Assembly: GCF_014230355.1 (NCBI RefSeq)
Contig: NZ_JACLAX010000001.1
Location: forward strand, 62,001 to 126,000
DNA: 64,000 bases
DNA from: Novosphingobium piscinae
Lineage (GTDB): Bacteria > Pseudomonadota > Alphaproteobacteria > Sphingomonadales > Sphingomonadaceae
Direction of reading: 5' to 3'
How positions within the stretch are numbered: the first letter of the stretch is position 1; each line of letters begins with the position of its first letter. Shown here piece after piece: positions 57,456 through 64,000 of this stretch. The position numbers were made by a program, and so were the translations under genes. The notes under the pieces were generated by a model. The model worked only from the letters and a program-made list of their open reading frames with translations, had not been told where the DNA came from and did no database searches.

Positions 57456-59744
57456 TCAGGGCAGGCGGAAGGCGACCAGCGTGTCGGACATGTCCGGCCC
57501 GCCAGCCGTGGTTCCGCCGCCCGCGGCGACCACCACGTACTGCTTGCCGTCCTGGCCCATATAGGTGATCGGCGTGGAATGGGCGCTCGCCTCGAGCGGC
57601 GCCTCCCACAGCAGCTTGCCGCTGCGTGCGTCGAAGGCCCGCAGGCGGCGGTCGTTGGCCGCGCCGATGAACACCAGTCCCCCGGCCGTGGCGATATTGC
57701 CGCCGAGGTTCGGGGCGCCGGTGGTCAGCCCCGCCTTGCCGAGCGCGGGCGTGGTGCCGAGCGGCACGCGCCAGGCGATCTTGCGGCTGTTGACGTCGAC
57801 CGCGACGAGCTCACCCCAGGGCGTCGCGCCGCAGGTCAGCGTCAGCCCCTCGGGGGTGGTGTAGCTGAAGCCCTGCGGCGGGCGCGGCCGCGCGGCGCGC
57901 GGCCCGGGCGGAGCGCTGCGGTTCATCATCGCGGGACCGGCGCCCGGCGCGGCCTTGGGGCGATAGGTCGGCCGGTTCTGCACGTTGACGAAGTAGTAGC
58001 CAAGCGCCGGGTTGTACGAACCGCCGCCCCAGTTCGGACCGCCGGTGGGCGAGGGATAGGTGATCACCGCCGAACGCGAACTCTGCCGCGGGGCATAGAG
58101 CGGCGCGCTGACGATCCCGTTCTCGTCCCAGAAGCGCTGGCAGGCGGCCTTCATGCCGGGCACCAGATCGGGGATTTCATCGCGGGTCATCTGGGTGCGG
58201 GCGATCGGGCCGGGCGCTTCGGGGAACGGCTGGGTCGGCCAGATGCGCGGATCGGGCCCGTCGGGATGCGGCGTCTCCCGCTCGGCCACGCCGTTGAGCG
58301 GTTCGCCGGTCACGCGGTTGAACATGAAGAACAGGCTGTGCTTGCCGGCCACCAGCAGGGCCGGGACCGGCTGGCCGCCGATCGTCAGATCGACCAGCGC
58401 CGGCGGGACCGGGGCGTCCCAGTCCCAGATGTCGCCATGGGTCAGCTGGTGGTACCATTTGAGCTTGCCGGTCGCCGCGTCGAGCGCGACGACCGACGAG
58501 GAGTAGAGCTGCGAGCCGGGCGCGTCCGAGTTGGCGTCGCCGGTCGGAGCATAGAGGATGCCCCGCTCGGCATCGATCGCCATGGTCGACCAGACATTGC
58601 CACCGGTGACGTCGCGCCAGTCGTCGCCCGACCAGCTTTCGTGGCCCGGTTCGCCGGGCTGCGGGATCACGTGGAAAGTCCAGACCAGCCGCCCGGTGCG
58701 GACGTCGAAGGCGCGGATGTCGCCGCGCGGTCCGGGCGGTCCGGCCTCGCCCGGGCGCGCCCCGGTGATGACCAGGTTGCGCCAGATCGTCACCGGGTTG
58801 GGGATGGTGAAGGAGTTGCGGCGCGATTCCCCGACGATTTCGGAGGCCACGCCGATATAGGCGTCGATCGCGCCGTCCCGGCCGAAGCCGCGCGCCGGTT
58901 GGCCGGTGGTCATGTCGAGCGCGACGAGGTAGCCCTTGTCCGTTCCGAACAGCAGCCGCGGCGCCGTGGTGGCATCACCCGGCCAGTACGCCAGGCCCCG
59001 GCCATGGATGTTCAGCGGGCTTTCGTACTTCCACAGCACCTCCCCGGTCTCCGGGCGCAGCGCGACGACCGAGGCCTTGAGGTCGGGCTTGAGCGGTGAG
59101 GCGGGGGTGGACACGTAGAGCACCCCGCCGATCAGCAGCGGCGTGCCCTCGAAGCGGGCGTCGAGTCCCTGGTCGCCCGCGGTGCTCGGCCCGGTCCCGT
59201 AGCGGTAGGTCCAGGCCGGCTGGAGGCGGGCGACGTTGCGGGTGTTGATCTGCTGCAGCGGCGACCAGTTGGTGTTGGCCCCGCCGCCGCCATAGGCAGG
59301 CCACTGATCGGGTCCGTTCGGTCGCGGAAAGCGCGGCGTGGCGGCGGCCACCGGGCCGGATGGCGGCACCGCCACCGGCGCGGTCCCGCCGCCAGCCGGC
59401 TCGGTGAGCTGGTAATGAGCCAACAGATAGCGCTCCACCGCGGCATTGTCGGCGTCGGAGATGACCAGGCCGAGCTGGCGCATCTTGACCAGTAGCTGGC
59501 GCCATTCGTCGGCCGAGCGGCGCTTGGCGACAACGTTGCCGAGCGCATGGCAGCGCACGCAGTTTTCCTCGACCAGCGCGCGGCCTGGTCCATCCGGCAG
59601 CCGTGGCGCGCCAGGTCCCGGGGCTTGTCCCTGCCCCTGCGCCAGGAGCGAAGCCGAGAGCAGCAGCCCCGCGGCGCCGATCGGCAGTCCGTAGCGCCCT
59701 GCGGGCCGCCCGGTGCGTGTTCGGTTTGCCGTCGCTCGACCCAT
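57456..59744 (-). CDS. PQQ-dependent dehydrogenase with N-terminal cytochrome c domain
   Basis: This 762-residue quinohaemoprotein has a signal or anchor segment (residues 20-36), a cytochrome c domain with CVRCH (62-66) and a Met ligand in LLVKMRQLGL, a Pro/Ala linker, and an eight-bladed PQQ propeller with repeated tryptophan-docking motifs (TGEVLWKYESP, TGRLVWTFHVIP, TGKLKWYHQLTHGDIWDWDAP, SGKLLWEAPLEA). Quinohaemoprotein alcohol dehydrogenases usually carry the haem domain at the C-terminus, so the order is reversed here. It would oxidise a sugar or alcohol in the periplasm and pass electrons to the respiratory chain. It is the first gene before the ThuA-like protein and a TonB receptor. 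Confidence 0.87.
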   Translation of the reverse strand: MGRATANRTRTGRPAGRYGLPIGAAGLLLSASLLAQGQGQAPGPGAPRLPDGPGRALVEENCVRCHALGNVVAKRRSADEWRQLLVKMRQLGLVISDADNAAVERYLLAHYQLTEPAGGGTAPVAVPPSGPVAAATPRFPRPNGPDQWPAYGGGGANTNWSPLQQINTRNVARLQPAWTYRYGTGPSTAGDQGLDARFEGTPLLIGGVLYVSTPASPLKPDLKASVVALRPETGEVLWKYESPLNIHGRGLAYWPGDATTAPRLLFGTDKGYLVALDMTTGQPARGFGRDGAIDAYIGVASEIVGESRRNSFTIPNPVTIWRNLVITGARPGEAGPPGPRGDIRAFDVRTGRLVWTFHVIPQPGEPGHESWSGDDWRDVTGGNVWSTMAIDAERGILYAPTGDANSDAPGSQLYSSSVVALDAATGKLKWYHQLTHGDIWDWDAPVPPALVDLTIGGQPVPALLVAGKHSLFFMFNRVTGEPLNGVAERETPHPDGPDPRIWPTQPFPEAPGPIARTQMTRDEIPDLVPGMKAACQRFWDENGIVSAPLYAPRQSSRSAVITYPSPTGGPNWGGGSYNPALGYYFVNVQNRPTYRPKAAPGAGPAMMNRSAPPGPRAARPRPPQGFSYTTPEGLTLTCGATPWGELVAVDVNSRKIAWRVPLGTTPALGKAGLTTGAPNLGGNIATAGGLVFIGAANDRRLRAFDARSGKLLWEAPLEASAHSTPITYMGQDGKQYVVVAAGGGTTAGGPDMSDTLVAFRLP

Positions 59745-59974
59745 CTCAGACTCCCGGGATTATCCTGGGCTCTGCCTAGACCACCCCGAGCGCCCTGCAA
59801 CGTGCTGCCGCTGAACCAGCGATGTGCCATGGCTGCACTGGGCTGGCAGGACCGCAGCGGGGGGCGCCGACCGGGCCTGGCGCGGCGCCGCTGCGCTGGT
59901 CGTGGCGGGGGGCGCGGATCCAGGCCCAAGGCGAACGCTGCACCGCCCCGACGGTCAGTCCTCGCGCCGGCGCC

Positions 59975-60448
59975 TCAGCCCCCGGGGATGCCGCCCGGGT
60001 GCGCCGGTCCGGTGTGATGGTCCAGCCGCAGGCGGCATGGCTGCAGGTCGGACGCTGCCAGCGTCTGGCCAAGCTGCATGAGGCAGAGGGTCAGCGGTCC
60101 CACGGCGTCCTCCTCGACCAGCAGCTCGACGCTGTGCCGGATCGCACTGGCCGGCCGCTGGCCCAGATCGCCGACCAGCGCGACGATCAGGGCCTCGTGT
60201 TCGGACACCTGCGGACAGGTCAGCGCACAGAACCCGAACGTCTCGCGGCCATGCCGGTTGAACAGCGCCATCATCCGCAGGAACGGCGGCAATGCACCCA
60301 GGAGGCGCCAGCGCGCAAAACCGGGCGCGATCGGAGCGGCCGGACAGGTCCGAGCCCGCATCGCCTCCACCCAGCGACGCATCGCCCAGACCAGCAACTG
60401 GCCGCCATGGTTGAGCGAGGCCACGGGACGGTCGACGTAGTCGTACAT
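59975..60448 (-). CDS. Uncharacterised 157-residue protein of the haem-receptor operon
   Basis: I recognise no named family. The protein has an N-terminal MYDYVDRPVASLNHGGQLLVWAMRRWVEAM, hydrophobic and helical, three Cys (RTCPAAP, FGFCALTCP), a helical middle and a polar C-terminus with HHTGPAHPGG. There is no signal peptide, so it is probably cytoplasmic. It lies 55 bases downstream of the DUF6607-like gene with GGAG before its ATG, making it the third gene of the Fur-controlled transcript. A role in haem or iron handling is suggested by position alone. Confidence 0.65.
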   Translation of the reverse strand: MYDYVDRPVASLNHGGQLLVWAMRRWVEAMRARTCPAAPIAPGFARWRLLGALPPFLRMMALFNRHGRETFGFCALTCPQVSEHEALIVALVGDLGQRPASAIRHSVELLVEEDAVGPLTLCLMQLGQTLAASDLQPCRLRLDHHTGPAHPGGIPGG

Positions 60449-60503
60449 GACGGAGCTCCTTGGTCTGGTTGGGCGCGGCAGCCGCTGGCGGCTGACCGGC
60501 CGT

Positions 60504-61484
60504 TCAGGGCTGACGGGTCGTTTCGGCGATCAATCGCCGCGCCGCCGCGCTGGCCTGCGGCGTGGCGGACTTGCCGGTCAGCACATCATCGGCGAGCTGC
60601 ATCAGCCGCGCGCTGATCACGGTGCCGGTCTCGGCCTCCTCGGCAATCGCGATGCCGCCGCGTTCGCGGGCCACGCGCTCCCACTCCTGCCGCACGGCTG
60701 CCCAGTAGTCGCGCGTCGCGGCCCAGTATTCATCGGCGGCCCGGGCGTTGTAGCTGTCCGAGCGGGTGTAGGTATTGAGGACGTATTCCTGCACGATCGG
60801 CGCCAGCTTGCCGTCCTTCGGCCCCAGCTTGGTGTTGTCCTGCCAGTGGATCCAGCCATCGGGCGTGATCTGGTGCCGGTTGATCGCCAGATAGCGGTCG
60901 TAGACCGGGTGTCGCACGGCATCGCGGCGGGCGAGCGGGCGCCAGGTCCAGTTCGAGCGCCAGCGCCGCACCCCGCCCTGCGTCTCGAACTGGCCCCAGC
61001 CGCCGTAACGCGGGCTGTCGTCGACCTGGTAGACCGTCTGCGCCCAGCGACCGGTGCGCATGGCCTCGGGGACGGTTTCCCAGCGCCAGGTTCCCGTGTC
61101 GGCATAGACCAGCACCCGGGCGGGCTCATACTCCCAGTCCTGCCGCCAGTGCTTGATCACCACGTCGCGTCCGTCCGCCTGCACCACCAGCAGGTGCTGC
61201 AGGACGATCCGGCGGCCGTCGTCCACGATCACGCGCACGGATTCGTAACCCCCCGAGGTCTTGGCGGCGAGCGGGGTATAGCCCGCGTCCCAGCGGGTCG
61301 ATTCCTGCATGTCGAAACGGACCTTGTAATTGCCGGCCATCGCGAGGATGTCGGCGCGGTCCTGGGCGAAGCTGGCGGCGGCCTGTTCCGCGGCGATCGG
61401 CGGATGGGCGTGGGCCGGGCCGGCGGTGGTGGCGAGCGCCACGGCGAGCAGGCTGGCGCGCAAGACGGTGGAGATGCGGTTCAT
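60504..61484 (-). CDS. Exported DUF6607-like protein
   Basis: This 326-residue protein has a signal peptide (residues 1-26, ending PAHAH) and a Trp/Tyr-rich domain with DILAMAGNYKVRFDMQEST, VIKHWRQDWEYEP and WGQFETQGGVRRWRSNWTWRPLARRDAVRH. I assign it to the DUF6607 type from memory of similar proteins beside haem receptors. Its molecular role is unknown. It starts 18 bases after the haem-type receptor stop and is therefore in the same operon. It may help extract or bind haem, or process it in the periplasm. Confidence 0.72.
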   Translation of the reverse strand: MNRISTVLRASLLAVALATTAGPAHAHPPIAAEQAAASFAQDRADILAMAGNYKVRFDMQESTRWDAGYTPLAAKTSGGYESVRVIVDDGRRIVLQHLLVVQADGRDVVIKHWRQDWEYEPARVLVYADTGTWRWETVPEAMRTGRWAQTVYQVDDSPRYGGWGQFETQGGVRRWRSNWTWRPLARRDAVRHPVYDRYLAINRHQITPDGWIHWQDNTKLGPKDGKLAPIVQEYVLNTYTRSDSYNARAADEYWAATRDYWAAVRQEWERVARERGGIAIAEEAETGTVISARLMQLADDVLTGKSATPQASAAARRLIAETTRQP

Positions 61485-61502
61485 CGGAAGGCTCCCTGTC
61501 GA

Positions 61503-63785
61503 TCAGAAACGGTAGCTCAGCGAGACGCTCGCGTTGCGTCCCGGCTGGGTATAGGCGTCGGTCACGGTCGAGCTGGCGGCGAGCCCGCGCACGTCGCTCC
61601 ACCAGGCGTAGGTGCGGTCAAGGATGTTGAAGAGGCCGGCGCGCAGCGTCAGCGCGTCGCTGGCCTTGAGGAAGACCGTGGCATCAAGGATGGTGAAGGC
61701 GGCGGGTCGATAGGCGCCTGCCACGGCGCGGCTTTCCTCCTTGCGCGCGGCATGGGTCAGGGTCAGCTGCCCGCCCAGACGCTCGGCGGGGTCGCGCCAG
61801 CCCAGGCCCAGCACCAGCTTCAGCGGATCGATCGAGGCGAGCGGGGTGGCAACGCCGCCCCGGCGGCTGTCGCCCCGCGCCCAGGACACCGCGACCTGAC
61901 CCGTCAGGCCATGGCCGGCCGCAAGGTCGAGCTTGCCCTCCAGGCCGTCGATCCGGACATCGGTCAGATTGATGAACTGGAAGATGATCGGATCGGCAAC
62001 CGTGCCGGTGCCGCGGATCGTTTCCTGGCTGATGAAGTTGTCGAAGCGGCCGCTGAAGGCGGTCAGGCTGGCGACGACGCGCGGGCTGGTCAGCCGCAGA
62101 CCGCCCTCGATCGTCCGGCTGGTTTCGGGCTTCAGCGCGGGGTTGGTGATCGAGCGATAGGCCCCGAACTGGGAGCCGGGGTTCTCGAAGAACTGGTTGA
62201 CCTGCGAAGGGGCCGGGGCCTTGAAGCCGTGCGCATAGTTGGCGAACAGGCTGACCGCCGGCACGATCGTCACGACCGCGCCGATCTTGGGCGATACCCG
62301 CGATCCGCTTTGCCGGGCTGCGGCGAAGCCGGGGAGCAGCGGGTCGGCCTGCGGGCGCAGGGCATAGTGATCGAAGCGCAGGGCCGGGTAGAGCTGCACC
62401 CGTCCGCCGGCCAGCGTGATGCGGTCGGACAGGTAGGCCCCCGCCAGAATGAAGTCGGTCACCGGAAAGGCCCGCGTCGGGAACACGTCGGGCGGTGTCG
62501 GCACGGTGCCGTCGCGCAGCCCGGTCTGGCGCGTGATCGAAGCATCGGCGCCCCAGGCCAGTTGGTGCGCGAGCTGCCCCGTCACAAAATTGCTGCGCAG
62601 CTCCGCGGCACCGCCGATTACCCGGTTGCGGAACAGGTTCAGCCGGGTCCGGTCGGCCGCGCTATTGCGATCCTCCGCGGTGAACTGCCGGCTCTCGCCG
62701 TCCTGCCAGTAGAGGGCGAGCTGGATGACATCGATGGATCCCGCCGCCTCCCGGCGCCAGTCGAGCGCAAGGCGCTGCCGTGCGGTCGTATCGCGGGCGG
62801 TCAGGGCGATCACGCTGGTGGCAGCCGAGGCGACCGGCGCGACGCCGCTCAGCACGTCGGTGGCGACGGTTCCGCGCTCGTATTCGCCGGTCAGGCGCAG
62901 CCGGCTGGACGGCCCGGTTTCGAGCACGAGCTTGCCCAGCAGCGCATTCGTGCGGGTGTCCTGCGGATTGGGCGCGGTGCGGGTGGCATTCGGGGCCGTT
63001 ATCGTCCCCTGGTTGGCCAGTTCGTGCCCGTCGCGCCGGGAATAGGCGATCATCCCCGAGAGCGCCCCGCTCCTGGCGGCGATCAGGGCAGTCTCGCTGA
63101 ACTCGCGGTCGGCGGCCTCATAGCCGGCCTGGACCCGTCCCCCCAGCATCGCGCCGCCGCGCAGCAGGTCGGCCGGGTCCGCCGTGGTGAAGCTGACCGC
63201 CCCGGCCAGGCCATCGCTGCCATAGAGCGCCGAGGCCGGACCGCGCAGGATCTCGACCGACTTGATCAGCCCGAGATCGACATAGTTGCCGCGCCCTGCC
63301 GCCTGCGCGCCGAACTCGAAGCCATCGGGGACGCGGATCCCGTCGACCTGGATCAGCACGCGGTTGCCCTCAAGACCGCGGATGGTGAAACCCGAGGCGC
63401 CATCGCGTCCGGTCGCGCCCAGCGTCGCCCCGAACCGGGCAGGGGCCTGACGGACACTCACGCCGGGTTCGAACCGGACCAGGTCCTTGATGTCCGAAAC
63501 CAGTTCGTCCGCGATCTGGGTGTCCGTCTTGATCGTCACGAAGGCTGGCACATCCTGCACGCGCACCGGGGTGCGGGTGGCGGTGACCACAATCTGGTTC
63601 ATCCGCTCAAGCCAGTAGAAGCCGTCATTGTCCTGCGCCCGGGCCGGACCTGACAGCAGCGCGAAGGCCAGCGCCAGGGCCGCGCAGGCGGGACGGGCCT
63701 GCCGGTGCAGCCGCGGCGTCCCGGCCGCGTCCCTGCAGGTGTGGCCGCAAGGCGACGAAGGCTGGACATGCGTGATTGGCCCCAT
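61503..63785 (-). CDS. TonB-dependent receptor, haemoglobin/transferrin/lactoferrin type (haem uptake)
   Basis: This 760-residue receptor has a signal sequence with a long polar lead (hydrophobic core about residues 33-50, ending PARAQ), a TonB box QIVVTATRTP, a plug with GFTIRGLEGNRVLIQVDGIRVPDGFEFG and VEILRGPASALYGSDGLAGAVSF, and a barrel with YAHGFKAPAPSQVNQFFENPG and NPALKPETSRTIEGG, ending SLSYRF. The QVDGIR and FKAP/NPALKPE segments are those of haem and haemoglobin receptors. A Fur-type box overlaps its promoter. It starts an operon with a DUF6607-like protein and an unknown protein, which supports haem iron acquisition. Confidence 0.9.
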   Translation of the reverse strand: MGPITHVQPSSPCGHTCRDAAGTPRLHRQARPACAALALAFALLSGPARAQDNDGFYWLERMNQIVVTATRTPVRVQDVPAFVTIKTDTQIADELVSDIKDLVRFEPGVSVRQAPARFGATLGATGRDGASGFTIRGLEGNRVLIQVDGIRVPDGFEFGAQAAGRGNYVDLGLIKSVEILRGPASALYGSDGLAGAVSFTTADPADLLRGGAMLGGRVQAGYEAADREFSETALIAARSGALSGMIAYSRRDGHELANQGTITAPNATRTAPNPQDTRTNALLGKLVLETGPSSRLRLTGEYERGTVATDVLSGVAPVASAATSVIALTARDTTARQRLALDWRREAAGSIDVIQLALYWQDGESRQFTAEDRNSAADRTRLNLFRNRVIGGAAELRSNFVTGQLAHQLAWGADASITRQTGLRDGTVPTPPDVFPTRAFPVTDFILAGAYLSDRITLAGGRVQLYPALRFDHYALRPQADPLLPGFAAARQSGSRVSPKIGAVVTIVPAVSLFANYAHGFKAPAPSQVNQFFENPGSQFGAYRSITNPALKPETSRTIEGGLRLTSPRVVASLTAFSGRFDNFISQETIRGTGTVADPIIFQFINLTDVRIDGLEGKLDLAAGHGLTGQVAVSWARGDSRRGGVATPLASIDPLKLVLGLGWRDPAERLGGQLTLTHAARKEESRAVAGAYRPAAFTILDATVFLKASDALTLRAGLFNILDRTYAWWSDVRGLAASSTVTDAYTQPGRNASVSLSYRF

Positions 63786-63805
63786 GTTTTCCTATCCAAT
63801 ATGCT

Positions 63806-63825
63806 AATGCGAATCAGTCGCAATA
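63806..63825. promoter_or_regulatory. Fur-type iron box upstream of the haem receptor
   Basis: AATGCGAATCAGTCGCAATA has perfect half-sites TGCGA (63808-63812) and TCGCA (63818-63822) five bases apart, as in Fur boxes of the form TGCGAATNATTCGCA. It ends 21 bases upstream of the receptor start. The remaining 175 bases to the window end show no gene I can support. Confidence 0.65.
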
Positions 63826-64000
63826 AAAGCGGGATAGAGACGGGCCGTGGGTCTGGTCAAGCGTTAATCGTTGGCTGGGCGCGCGCCGGGCTCCGGGCGC
63901 GGCGCGGCGCCTGCGCCGCTCCCGGCGGGGTGCGAGGGTCCGTCTCCGGGCCGCGTCACGCGATGCCCGGTTGGCGCTGGACGGGCGACCTGGCCGGGCC

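Noticed and set aside
59745..59974. Possible small gene in the gap before the PQQ dehydrogenase
   Set aside because: Several short open frames exist in this GC-rich stretch, but none has a convincing ribosome site or recognisable protein.
60447..63653. A very long open frame (over 1,000 codons) on the plus strand opposite the haem operon, and similar long frames at 15726-17927 (+) and 3899-5125 (-)
   Set aside because: They lie antisense to well-recognised genes, have low-complexity Arg/Gly/Pro/Asp-rich translations and match no family. High GC content removes stop codons from antisense frames.
1..64000. Mobile elements, CRISPR arrays, tRNA or rRNA genes, riboswitches
   Set aside because: No transposase or integrase motif, regularly spaced repeat array, tRNA-like cloverleaf or known riboswitch signature was seen. 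The single tandem repeat at 23173-23203 is too short and simple to be any of these.

Overview
The window is uniformly GC-rich and gene-dense. It carries six TonB-dependent outer-membrane receptors, each beside a different catabolic or uptake module, plus Caulobacter-type xylose genes and an UrcA-family protein. This combination points to an alphaproteobacterial sphingomonad (Novosphingobium/Sphingomonas/Sphingobium type) specialised in plant-derived sugars and aromatics. No rRNA, tRNA, insertion sequence, integrase or CRISPR array was recognised. All function calls rest on reading motifs and remembered family members, not on searches.

Layout. (1) 1-3782: the end of a TonB-dependent receptor overlapping a CocE/S15-type exported hydrolase, then a TauE/SafE permease. 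(2) 3941-15300: a pentose locus. It holds the oxidative (Weimberg) genes xylX-xylB-xylC, a LacI-family regulator, a sugar/H+ symporter, a GH51 arabinofuranosidase, a FadR-type GntR regulator, and the isomerase-route genes xylulokinase-xylA. One operator-like motif lies in front of xylX, the symporter and the xylulokinase. (3) 15331-22839: a TonB receptor, an exported serine hydrolase and a DUF1349-like protein; then a MetE-C-terminal-like enzyme, an NTF2-like protein and an IclR regulator. (4) 22998-32811: a hydroxycinnamate (ferulate/p-coumarate type) module with TonB receptor, exported serine hydrolase, aldehyde dehydrogenase, MarR regulator, zinc alcohol dehydrogenase, hydroxycinnamoyl-CoA hydratase-lyase and an aromatic-acid symporter. 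A 17-bp palindrome (TGTAY-N7-RTACA) recurs in its promoter regions. (5) 32831-40391: an MFS-cyclase-FAH hydrolase-TonB receptor operon with a GntR regulator, and an exported M24 peptidase. (6) 40469-48527: a probable aromatic ring-cleavage cluster (FAD monooxygenase, epimerase, NodD-like LysR, extradiol-type dioxygenase, ABM protein, SDR, HisD-like dehydrogenase, FAH hydrolase) linked by a shared motif in two divergent promoters. (7) 48623-49161: an UrcA protein behind a sigma-54-like promoter. (8) 49171-53296: a TetR remnant, a VOC protein, an MFS transporter, an EthD-like protein and an AraC regulator. (9) 53471-59744: a PQQ dehydrogenase with N-terminal cytochrome c, a ThuA-like protein and a TonB receptor. 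(10) 59975-63825: a Fur-box-preceded haem-type TonB receptor, a DUF6607-like protein and an unknown small protein.

Taken together, GH51, two xylose routes and hydroxycinnamate cleavage would fit use of feruloylated arabinoxylan or other lignocellulose fragments. That link between modules is inference; the individual enzyme families are better supported. Stretches not listed as features are short intergenic gaps; 59745-59974 (230 bases) holds nothing I can recognise.
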